NCBI GenBank assembly: GCA_938001965.1 | Contig: CALLBC010000210.1 | Location: 1-32,405 of the forward strand | Source of the DNA: an uncultured Bdellovibrionales bacterium | Lineage (GTDB): Bacteria > Bdellovibrionota > Bdellovibrionia > Bdellovibrionales > UBA1609 | Reading direction: 5' to 3' | DNA length: 32,405 nucleotides | Shown here: piece after piece, positions 15,480 to 22,649 of the stretch | Layout of the letters: the number at the start of each line of letters is the position of its first letter | Numbering within the stretch: position 1 is the stretch's first letter | Translations under genes and position numbers: made by a program | Notes under the pieces: model-generated | The model's input: the letters and a program-made list of their open reading frames with translations, nothing else | Database searches by the model: none | What the model was told of the DNA's origin: nothing

Positions 15480-17162
15480 TTAAGCACCGCCTTTAATGTT
15501 TAAACTAACTCTATAAGAAAATGGAATGCGGCCAGGGGTTTTCTTAAAAGTCGCTGTGGTCGACTTAACTTTGCCATCAGTTGAGATTCCTTTTAAGCTA
15601 GTTTCCACCTGTTTAAGTTGTGAGCGGGTGACCACTTCACCTTGAATTTGAAAGTAGCCATTAACAATATCAAGCGTTTTTACATTTAATTTAATGTTAT
15701 TTTTTCCAGGAATAGTAGTAGATATTTTCTTTAAAATATCTAGTGAAGATCCAATTCCTTGGATTTTATCAGCCATTTCATTGGCTTTAAGCTCACTCTT
15801 TTGATTTTTAATAAACTTTTTAATATTTCTTGAGTTAGCTTTAGACTTTGGTAGGCCAGCGATTTTTTGACCATGCTTCTTAAGTGCCTGTCTCGAAAGC
15901 TGCTGCATATTACTTGAGATACTGTCTCTAATAATTCCGTATGCTAACAAAATTACAAACATGGCAGCGGCATACTTTAATGTTGTTCCCCACTTATTCC
16001 AAAAATTTTGCCATTGCTCACTTTTTTGAGCAAACTCATCTTTTAAAACATTACTGGCAGGGTTGATTGGCTTTTTAAAAGCCTCCATGGCAAGGCCAAT
16101 TGCAGGTCCACCATTAACGCCAAACTTGGCGCCAGCCTCGAGCTCAACAAACGGGCTCATGCGAAACTCTTTAAGACGATTTACGGGGCGTTCTAATTTC
16201 TGAGTTAAGTAAGCTCCAATATTTTTTATTCGGCTTACGCCACCAACAATAAAAATATTATTTAGCTTTAACTTAAATTTTGACTCTGTTGCAATAACCA
16301 AAAGTTGTATTTGTTGGTGTAGTTCATCGATAGATGCTTTTAGTGTATCAGAGTAAATGGCTTGGTTTTTATTTCCATCTTCGTTGTTAAGGAGTATAAA
16401 TGACTTTGAGATAAGTTCTTTATTAGCTTCAGAAACTTGAATTTTATATTTTTCAGCTAAGGCATCACTTAAATGCTTGCCACCCCAATCGAGTGAGCGA
16501 GTATCAATCAGGCGGTTGCCATCTAAAAACAACACAATTGTTTGGCTGTGGCCTATATGTAATACCATATCAACATTTGTGGGTTCCCATACTTGCTCTT
16601 CTTCATCCTCTTCAAGTTCTTCATGAGGGTTATAGCTATCTTTAGCTTCTTGAGGAGCCTGTTGCCAGTTTTCAAATAAGTTGGCAAAGGCGAGGCCTTC
16701 AACACTTAATGAAGTTAAAGGAATACGACTGTCTTTTGCTAGCTGAAGACTTTTTTCTATTGCTTCTTTTGGCACGGCATAGGCTAGAACTTCAGTTGTG
16801 CTTTTGAAAAAACGAGTAATTTTTGCATCAAAAATGGCTAAGTCGCCAGTGAAGGGAACATCATCTTCTAGTTCAAAGGCAACGGACTTTAAAATTTTAT
16901 GTCTTTCTTTAAATGGAAAACTACAAATTCTAGAACTTACAAAGTTCTGGGGTAAGCCAAGTATAAATTTACTTTCACCATCATCATATTTTTCACCAAT
17001 TTGCCTTAGGATATCAATAATTTCAATTTCGTTGTCAGCACCTGGAGTAGGGTTTAGCAAAAATTCATGAAATTCTTCAAACCAATACTGTTTGTTTCGC
17101 TGATTAACAACGGCTACTTTTATACTAAAAGATCCAATGTCTATTCCAATCGCTCGACTCAA
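15480..17162 (-). CDS. gspL: Type II secretion platform protein GspL, PilM/actin-like domain fused to PilN-like part
   Basis: 560 aa. The cytoplasmic part (about 1-350) is PilM/actin-like: AIGIDIGSFSIKVAVV is the phosphate-1 strand, ELEDDVPF follows, DMVLHIGHSQTIVLFLDG is the second nucleotide loop, and NNIFIVGGVSRIKNI is the adenosine motif. A membrane helix (about 394-412, YAAAMFVILLAYGII) leads to a periplasmic ferredoxin-like domain (LKKISTTIPGKNNIKLNVKT...), like PilN. GspL docks the GspE ATPase to the platform. An acidic insert (ELEEDEEEQ, around 193) interrupts the actin fold. The start is TTG at 17162 with AAGG upstream; it sits 79 nt after gspK. The intact nucleotide loops suggest it may bind ATP, which classical GspL lost; that is inference. 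Confidence 0.85.
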   Translation of the reverse strand: MSRAIGIDIGSFSIKVAVVNQRNKQYWFEEFHEFLLNPTPGADNEIEIIDILRQIGEKYDDGESKFILGLPQNFVSSRICSFPFKERHKILKSVAFELEDDVPFTGDLAIFDAKITRFFKSTTEVLAYAVPKEAIEKSLQLAKDSRIPLTSLSVEGLAFANLFENWQQAPQEAKDSYNPHEELEEDEEEQVWEPTNVDMVLHIGHSQTIVLFLDGNRLIDTRSLDWGGKHLSDALAEKYKIQVSEANKELISKSFILLNNEDGNKNQAIYSDTLKASIDELHQQIQLLVIATESKFKLKLNNIFIVGGVSRIKNIGAYLTQKLERPVNRLKEFRMSPFVELEAGAKFGVNGGPAIGLAMEAFKKPINPASNVLKDEFAQKSEQWQNFWNKWGTTLKYAAAMFVILLAYGIIRDSISSNMQQLSRQALKKHGQKIAGLPKSKANSRNIKKFIKNQKSELKANEMADKIQGIGSSLDILKKISTTIPGKNNIKLNVKTLDIVNGYFQIQGEVVTRSQLKQVETSLKGISTDGKVKSTTATFKKTPGRIPFSYRVSLNIKGGA

Positions 17163-17241
17163 AATTTGACTACCTTGTTATTAGTGAATTAATAACCCTA
17201 ATAAATTAATATTACAGGTTTTTTTTACTTTCTATATACTA

Positions 17242-18516
17242 TCAATTCTCACGCCAGAAGACTATTGTAGGTCGACCTGATGGGGTTTTTTTCTTGGCCT
17301 TGGTCTGGGTTGTTTGGCTTTGTGTGCTGCCAGATCCAGTTCCGGTACCAGTTCCAGTCCCGCCTCCTGATTTTTCTTTGTCCTCTTCTTCTAGAAGGGT
17401 TACGTAACGGGCCTTTAGGCTTTCAAGATCAAAAGTAATGGCTGTTATTTCTTTTGTTACTCCGGCAAATGATCCTGTGCTTTTGATTACAAAGTTATGT
17501 TCAGATCCATAAAGTAAAGGAATACCATCTTCATTGAAGCTATCTGTGGAGAGGTTTTCTCCTTGTAAAAAGCCAACAAAGTCATCATTGTTTTTAAAAG
17601 GACCGCCCTTTTCTTTGTTTGCAATTCTCTCTAAAATTTTGTCAGCAATTTCATCAGTGATTTGGCTATCCAAAGACTTTAACACATCTTTTTCAGCGGA
17701 GTTTATATTAATTCCTTTTACTCCATAAATAGTAACACGAGTTTTTAGCATATTAAAAATTTCATCTGTCATTTCAGGAATCATATGAAGTTCTTCTATA
17801 GATTTAAAAGACTGATTAGGTGGCAAAAAATCAGCATTACTATTGCCAAAATTAGAAATTATATCCTGGTAGTTGCTTTTTTCGTCACCACCATTTTTAC
17901 TTTCTTTGTCCTCATCAACCCAGTCTTGTATGTTATTAACGAGTTTTTCAAATTCAAAAGAGCTGTACTTATCGTTAAAATCATCATTGTTTTCTAATTC
18001 AATTTCAAAAATTTTAAGAATTTGTTTACGAGTAGCCTCTCTAATTTTTTCAGAGCTAGACCCTAAATCATTAATATCAATTCGACCGGCTTCATCTTCA
18101 ATGGTAGTGACATATTGTCCTTCCATAATAGACTCTTCTTCAAGTTTGGCAATAAGCCCACGCTCCACCTTTGACATGTCTTCTGGTAAAAAAGCAGTGG
18201 GTGGCCAAGCAAAAGGAAACTGCCAAATAGGGTCGAGCATGGATTTTTGCTCTTCTAATTCTTTTGGTAAAACAGCTAAAGCTTTTTGGTAAATTAAAAC
18301 TCTAAGAAGTGAAAGCTCAGTTCCAGATTTAGCGGCATAGTAAGCGCGCAAGCGATTTACAGACTGGGAAGAGACACTATACTCAATTAATGTATCATAG
18401 GATACTGATGTGGCTAGGAAAGTCATCACCACCACAAAAAACAGAGCCATTAGCAAGGCAACCCCGTTTTGGCCTTTCTTAAAAATAATTTTATTAAAAG
18501 TAATAAAAGATTTCAT
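17242..18516 (-). CDS. gspK: Minor pseudopilin GspK
   Basis: 424 aa from ATG 18516, one base after the gspJ stop and with AGG 8 nt upstream; a longer in-frame start at 18597 lies inside gspJ and is rejected. The N-terminal prepilin-like segment KKGQNGVALLMALFFVVVMT has no Glu at position 5, as known for GspK. YYAAKSGTELSLLR continues the helix. The large globular part contains a helical insertion (EDEAGRIDINDLG, VNNIQDWVDEDKESKNG) with acidic residues typical of the GspK alpha domain, and NINSAEKDVLKSL. The C-terminus adds a Gly-Thr repeat (GGGTGTGTGTGSGS) and a basic tail, unusual for the family. GspK caps the pseudopilus with I and J. Confidence 0.9.
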   Translation of the reverse strand: MKSFITFNKIIFKKGQNGVALLMALFFVVVMTFLATSVSYDTLIEYSVSSQSVNRLRAYYAAKSGTELSLLRVLIYQKALAVLPKELEEQKSMLDPIWQFPFAWPPTAFLPEDMSKVERGLIAKLEEESIMEGQYVTTIEDEAGRIDINDLGSSSEKIREATRKQILKIFEIELENNDDFNDKYSSFEFEKLVNNIQDWVDEDKESKNGGDEKSNYQDIISNFGNSNADFLPPNQSFKSIEELHMIPEMTDEIFNMLKTRVTIYGVKGININSAEKDVLKSLDSQITDEIADKILERIANKEKGGPFKNNDDFVGFLQGENLSTDSFNEDGIPLLYGSEHNFVIKSTGSFAGVTKEITAITFDLESLKARYVTLLEEEDKEKSGGGTGTGTGTGSGSTQSQTTQTKAKKKTPSGRPTIVFWREN

Positions 18517-18517
18517 A

Positions 18518-19471
18518 CTAATTACCTGTAGGCGTGGTTGGGGTTGTTGGAGCTCCGGGAGTTTGTGTCCCAGCTTCTTTAGCTTTTGCAGCGGCAACTT
18601 CCTTGTCTTTTTTAATATTATTTGGAAAACGGATGGGTGCTACAACGGTCATAGCAAAGGTCTTTGCTTTTTTTCTTTTATCTACTTTTTGCTTAACACC
18701 TAAAGTGACCTCTACTGCAAGAGGGAAGGTGTCTTTAGTTATGTCGTCACCAGATTCATCAGTGACCCAGGCCTTTCTCCATTCACCCTCATCGAGACCC
18801 ACACCAATATAGCGTAAGTCAAACTTATCAACATTTTCTACTAAAACAGTTTTGGAGCCATCTTTTTTAACATCATCGTCAATATAGGCAATTGTTCGGC
18901 GCCATAAACATTTGCTCACACTCTTTCTAGTTTTTCTAGATTTACAACTATCAATATAGTAGCCAACCTCAGCGAGATTGCCCTCAGGAATATCAACTTG
19001 AGCCCGTATATTACTTGAGGAAGTGAAGTGTAGTGAGTCGCTCTCACCTAAGAAATGAGTTAAGCTAGTTTGCTTTTTTTCTTTAAACTTTGCTTTCATT
19101 TCTGTGCATGGGTTATTGGCTGCCCCTGTGGCCGCCGAACCTGTATTGGCGCCACCGCCTGTTGTTGAGCCGGGTGCTGTTGGAGTTTTTGGCTTGTTAT
19201 TCTTTTCGCAGTTAGCGATTCGTTCTTTTTGAGTTTCATTATAGAGCTCAGCATGGAAGTCATAATAGTTAAAGGCTCGCTCAATATCCCGTTTCATAAC
19301 TGATAGAGCATCACGCACAAGGGATTGTCGATCAATTTTATGTTGAATTTGTTTTTTTGAACGCATAGAACTTTGAATAGATTTGGAAGATGCCAAAGCT
19401 AAAATGGCCAATAGTGCTAAGGCAATAATTGTTTCTAATAATGTAAATCCATTATTGGTGTTTAATTTCAT
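18518..19471 (-). CDS. gspJ: Minor pseudopilin GspJ
   Basis: 317 aa, long for GspJ (often about 200). The prepilin peptidase site is NNG-FTLLETIIALALLAI, with Gly(-1), Phe1 and Glu5. The globular domain has AFNYYDFHAEL, YIDSCKSRK and VDKFDLRYIGVG..GEWRKAW, matching the GspJ pattern near the end. Extra length comes from low-complexity insertions: a Gly/Ala/Thr stretch (TAPGSTTGGGANTGSAATG, about 95-115) and a Pro/Thr tail (GAPTTPTTPTGN). The start codon shares one base with the gspI stop. With I and K it forms the pseudopilus tip. Five or so cysteines are present, so disulfides are plausible. Confidence 0.88.
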   Translation of the reverse strand: MKLNTNNGFTLLETIIALALLAILALASSKSIQSSMRSKKQIQHKIDRQSLVRDALSVMKRDIERAFNYYDFHAELYNETQKERIANCEKNNKPKTPTAPGSTTGGGANTGSAATGAANNPCTEMKAKFKEKKQTSLTHFLGESDSLHFTSSSNIRAQVDIPEGNLAEVGYYIDSCKSRKTRKSVSKCLWRRTIAYIDDDVKKDGSKTVLVENVDKFDLRYIGVGLDEGEWRKAWVTDESGDDITKDTFPLAVEVTLGVKQKVDKRKKAKTFAMTVVAPIRFPNNIKKDKEVAAAKAKEAGTQTPGAPTTPTTPTGN

Positions 19472-20013
19472 TAGTTACCACCAAGGCTTCCAGCCAATCC
19501 TGCTAGTGCTCCTAAGTCTAACTCTTTGTCGTAATCAACAAAATAAGTTGTTACTGCATATTTAACTTCTCTTTTTTTAAACTTAACATAGACTGCCACC
19601 TCAACCTCTTTTACCGATTTTGAGATATGCTCACCCATTTGTTTAATAATTGTAAGTAACATTTCATCAGCGCCGCCTTCTTGGCCAATAAGTACAGCAG
19701 ATAGGTCTGGCATTTCAAAGTCTTGGCTGCTCATGGTCCAACGATAATTTGGGAAGCCTTTAAATTTTCCACCATCTTCATCTTTTATTTCTTCGATGGG
19801 CTTATTTAAATACTGAATTTCAATTTCTGTGATTTTTTTTTGTAACAGCTCAGTTACGTTATGATTAATTTGTGCTTTGTTTAAACGAAAGTAGTTTCCG
19901 CTCCACGATGAGGTTAATGTAACAATACATCCGGTTAGGATGAGCATGGCTACCATAACTTCGATTAAGCTAAAGCCATCATTATTTTTAAAAGAATTCT
20001 TCCATAAATTCAT
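19471..20013 (-). CDS. gspI: Minor pseudopilin GspI
   Basis: 180 aa. The type IV prepilin-like leader NNDG-FSLIEVMVAMLILTG has Gly(-1) and Glu5. The following part (LNKAQINHNVTELLQKKITE, YRWTMSSQDFEMPDL, VEVAVYVKFKKREVKYAVTT) has the order expected for GspI, with the W near the middle and a strand pair near the end. GspI starts tip assembly with J and K. The ribosome binding site is poor. The gene is separated from gspH by 222 nt holding long hairpin element B, so translation or message level of I-J-K could differ from H. Confidence 0.87.
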   Translation of the reverse strand: MNLWKNSFKNNDGFSLIEVMVAMLILTGCIVTLTSSWSGNYFRLNKAQINHNVTELLQKKITEIEIQYLNKPIEEIKDEDGGKFKGFPNYRWTMSSQDFEMPDLSAVLIGQEGGADEMLLTIIKQMGEHISKSVKEVEVAVYVKFKKREVKYAVTTYFVDYDKELDLGALAGLAGSLGGN

Positions 20014-20087
20014 AAGCTAATTATGGCAAACAAAGGCAGTACTGTCATGATCATTTATTGTTAATTTTATGGCAGCTGAGAGTTAAG

Positions 20088-20231
20088 ACCCACTCCATTT
20101 CAATAATTCCCTAAATTTTAAGAAGCCCAAATTTTATAAAGCGCGCAGTTCTCGCCATAGGCGAGCTGTTCAGAGCACTTTGTGAAATTTGGGCTTCTTA
20201 AAATTTAGGGAAATATTGAAATGGAGTGGGT
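20088..20231. repeat. Long hairpin element B, gspH-gspI gap
   Basis: Arms 20088-20134 and 20185-20231 are reverse complements over 47 bp with a single mismatch (left arm begins ACCCACTCCATTTCAATAAT). The 50-bp centre continues the pairing imperfectly and ends in the apical hairpin CTCGCC-ATA-GGCGAG (20151-20165). The core reads GCGCGCAGTTCT, apical hairpin, AGCTGT, GAGCAC. The same core occurs in reverse orientation in element C, with different arms. The right arm ends 5 nt from the gspH stop, so the whole structure is in the gsp transcript. Confidence 0.93.
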
Positions 20232-20235
20232 ATCG

Positions 20236-20859
20236 CTAGTTTTCATCAAATTCGTCTAATGCTACGTATTCGGTATTAATAAATGAGCGGCCGGTGAGGG
20301 GGTGTATACTCACTGTCCACCTTAGCTTGTCATCATATTTTAAATGTATAGCGGCTTCATCAACAAAGCCTTCTGGACGAAAATGGATATAAACTATACC
20401 ACTTGAAATGGGTTCTCCAAGTTGTTTAACCTCAACATCTTCAAAGAATATACTGCCAGGGAGTTTCTTGGCCTTTTTGCCAAAGCGAGCATCAGGTGTA
20501 AAATCGCTGGTTTTTTCTTCTTTTCCCTTTTTGTCTTTTTTAAATGGTGAGGTGAGTGAACCCTTAGTGGCAATTCGACTTCCAGAAGCACTCTCAACCC
20601 AGTACTTGTGACTTTTGCGACTGGCCTCGCCCCCTTCCCCCATATCAATCACTAATCGAAAAGTGGAGTTAGTCAGTTTTGCACGACTATGCAGGTCTCT
20701 AGTTAAAACGCCAAACTGTCTCACGGCTTCTTTGATTTCAGAGTTGGTGTTTCTTACTTTTGAGAAAAATAATGTTGCACTTCCGCCAATAATTAACACA
20801 ACAATCATGATCTCCATAAGTGTCATACCAGAATTATTTTTTAATAAGTTTTTAGTCAT
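20236..20859 (-). CDS. gspH: Minor pseudopilin GspH
   Basis: 207 aa. The prepilin signal is NNSG-MTLMEIMIVVLIIGG, with Gly(-1), Met1 and Glu5. The next helix (VRQFGVLTRDLHSRAKLTNS) and the strand TFRLVIDMG fit GspH, which joins the major fibre to the I-J-K tip. A charged Lys/Gly segment (KKDKKGKEEK, about 108-120) and the SGIVYIHFRPEGFVDEAAIH strand pair follow. GGAG lies 10 nt before the ATG. The gene follows a terminator-like hairpin after gspG and is itself followed by hairpin element B. Confidence 0.87.
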   Translation of the reverse strand: MTKNLLKNNSGMTLMEIMIVVLIIGGSATLFFSKVRNTNSEIKEAVRQFGVLTRDLHSRAKLTNSTFRLVIDMGEGGEASRKSHKYWVESASGSRIATKGSLTSPFKKDKKGKEEKTSDFTPDARFGKKAKKLPGSIFFEDVEVKQLGEPISSGIVYIHFRPEGFVDEAAIHLKYDDKLRWTVSIHPLTGRSFINTEYVALDEFDEN

Positions 20860-20880
20860 TATTATTTATCTCCAAAGTAA

Positions 20881-20914
20881 AAAAAAAGCGAAGACCCTTG
20901 CCCTCGCTTTTTTT
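20881..20914 (-). terminator. Intra-operon terminator/attenuator after gspG
   Basis: AGCGA pairs with TCGCT around a 12-base loop, with an A/T tract of about seven on each side, 18 nt beyond the gspG stop in the - direction. It probably stops a fraction of transcripts, so major pseudopilin message exceeds that of H-N. Confidence 0.75.
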
Positions 20915-20932
20915 GTTATAAATTTTTTTCAT

Positions 20933-21379
20933 TTACTCGTCATCGCCATCTTCTTCAGGGAAAACAATATCTTTATCAAAGCCTTCTCCACCTTCACTTT
21001 TATCAGCACCCAGTGATGTTATTGTGTATGATCCACCACTAGCTTCATATTCGTAGTCTGATCCCCAAGGATCTTTTTTAAGTTTGTAGTAGGCAACCGG
21101 TCCCCAGTTGGAGCAGTTAGAAGGGGCTGTTTCAAGAGCTCCAATCTCAGTAGGGTAGCTGTTACAATCAGCATAATAAGTTTCTAATGCTTTGCCAATT
21201 TCAGCCATACTAATTTTAGCTTGGCTAATTTTTGATTTTTTAAAGTTATCCATAACTTTAGTTCCTAGAGTTGCCATTAAGCCACCTAAGATAACCATAA
21301 CGATCATGATCTCAATAAGTGTCATACCCTTGTTATTATTTAGCATTGGAATTTTGATTTTTAGTATTCTTTTCATCAT
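20933..21379 (-). CDS. gspG: Major pseudopilin GspG
   Basis: 148 aa, usual size. The leader and cleavage site are NNNKG-MTLIEIMIVMVILGG, with Gly(-1) and Glu5, followed by the long helix MATLGTKVMDNFKKSKISQA. The globular domain shows the GspG signature: ALETYYADCNSYPTEIGAL and DPWGSDYEYE, then ITSLGADKSEGGEGFDKDI, the calcium-binding loop region. GspG polymerises into the pseudopilus that pushes substrates through GspD. GGAGG lies 9 nt upstream of the first ATG. Two Cys (YADCN, PSNCSNW) could make a disulfide. A terminator directly after the gene fits its role as the most abundant component. Confidence 0.96.
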   Translation of the reverse strand: MMKRILKIKIPMLNNNKGMTLIEIMIVMVILGGLMATLGTKVMDNFKKSKISQAKISMAEIGKALETYYADCNSYPTEIGALETAPSNCSNWGPVAYYKLKKDPWGSDYEYEASGGSYTITSLGADKSEGGEGFDKDIVFPEEDGDDE

Positions 21380-21426
21380 TAATATTTGCCTCCATAAAAA
21401 TAATTAATTTTAAAAAATAAAATAAG

Positions 21427-22647
21427 TTAAGTACCCATATTCATCATATCGAATAATGGTACCATGATAGCCACAACTATGGATCCAATAACGCCACCCA
21501 TTACGACTATCATCACGGGTTCCATTAAAGCTGTTAACCCATCCACTTCAGTATTGACCTGGAAGTCATAGGCTTTACTGACCTGTTCAAGCATGCTTTC
21601 TAGTTCGCCTGTTTTTTCACCAATACTGATCATATGTATAACCATTGGTGGAAATTGACCTGACCTCTTCAAAGGTCCAGCAATAGATTCACCCTCACTG
21701 ATATTTTCTCTGGCATCATCAATAGCAACGGCTAAAACATCGTTGTTTACAACATTTCTTACAATGTCCATGGCAGCAAGCATTGGCACACCACCATTTA
21801 ACAAAGTAGATAGTGTTTGAGCAAAACGTGACACAGCAACGAGTCGAAGTAGTTTACCCATCACAGGTATTTTTAAAACAATTTTATCCCAAGTTTTTCG
21901 GCCATTAGGGGAGTTTTTCCAGTTTCTAAATATAAAAAAGAGAACAAAGGTGGCAATAATAATGACTGGCCAGTACTCAATGACAATGTCACTCAAGTCT
22001 ATAATTAAAAGAGTGAACCACGGCAAAATCAAATCTTCACTGGCTTCAAAGATTTCAACCATCTTTGGGACAACATAGGTGAATACAACACCTAGAATTG
22101 CAATGGTTACAACAATCATAATCAAAGGGTAAATCATGGCTGATTTAACTTTACTTTGAAGTTCGTTGGCTGACTCTGTGAATTCGGCCAATCGTATGAG
22201 GATTGTATCTAGCGTACCTGACATTTCTCCAGCTTCAGTCATTGATAAAAATATTATGTCAAAGGTTTTAGGGTACTTAGCCATTGATTTATAAAGAGGC
22301 TGACCTTCATTAACCATGTTTTTAATTTCAGCCATGGTTTCAGCTAAGGACTCATTTTCTACCTGTTCACTCACGGCGGCCAATGAATCTACTAGAGGAA
22401 TGTTGGCTTTTAAAAGTGTAGCTAACTGCCTTGTCATCATGGCAAGATCTTTCACATTTACTTTTCTAGAGGCATTTACTTTTTTATTTTTTTTGCCCTT
22501 GTTGCCTTTTGAACGATCTTTTAGGGCCTGTACATACACGCCCTGTTTTTTTAAACGGGTTTTTGCCGCGCGTACATTTTCGGCGTCAATTGTTCCTTTA
22601 ACATTAGAGCCTTTTTTATTAAGCCCTTTGTATTCAAACATTGGCAT
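21427..22647 (-). CDS. gspF: Type II secretion inner-membrane platform protein GspF
   Basis: 406 aa, exact family length. It starts MPMFEYKGLNKKGSNVKGTI, the typical PilC/GspF opening, so ATG 22647 is preferred over ATG 22641. Two T2SSF domains are visible: about 70-195 (MTRQLATLLKANIPLVDSL, FLSMTEAGEMSGTLD) and about 270-395 (FAQTLSTLLNGGVPMLAAM, MISIGEKTGELESMLEQVS). Membrane helices follow each domain (MIYPLIMIVVTIAILGVVFT; VIIIATFVLFFIF; MIVVMGGVIGSIVVAIMVPL). It converts GspE ATPase motion into pseudopilus growth. It starts 2 nt after the gspE stop, so the two are tightly coupled. Confidence 0.97.
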   Translation of the reverse strand: MPMFEYKGLNKKGSNVKGTIDAENVRAAKTRLKKQGVYVQALKDRSKGNKGKKNKKVNASRKVNVKDLAMMTRQLATLLKANIPLVDSLAAVSEQVENESLAETMAEIKNMVNEGQPLYKSMAKYPKTFDIIFLSMTEAGEMSGTLDTILIRLAEFTESANELQSKVKSAMIYPLIMIVVTIAILGVVFTYVVPKMVEIFEASEDLILPWFTLLIIDLSDIVIEYWPVIIIATFVLFFIFRNWKNSPNGRKTWDKIVLKIPVMGKLLRLVAVSRFAQTLSTLLNGGVPMLAAMDIVRNVVNNDVLAVAIDDARENISEGESIAGPLKRSGQFPPMVIHMISIGEKTGELESMLEQVSKAYDFQVNTEVDGLTALMEPVMIVVMGGVIGSIVVAIMVPLFDMMNMGT

Positions 22648-22649
22648 AA

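Noticed and set aside
17242-18597. Longer GspK starting at 18597
   Set aside because: The extra 27 residues overlap gspJ and lack signal features; ATG 18516 sits one base after the gspJ stop and gives a proper prepilin-like N-terminus.
20088-20231. Integron attC site or IS end
   Set aside because: No integrase or transposase gene and no clear RYYYAAC/GTTRRRY core pair at the ends; the arms differ from those of element C.
20615-21016. 133-aa open frame antisense to gspH and the gspG end
   Set aside because: It is a shadow of the pseudopilin genes on the other strand, with no start context or family resemblance; the same holds for other antisense frames such as 4517-4867, 5928-6254, 24895-25224 and 25228-25623.
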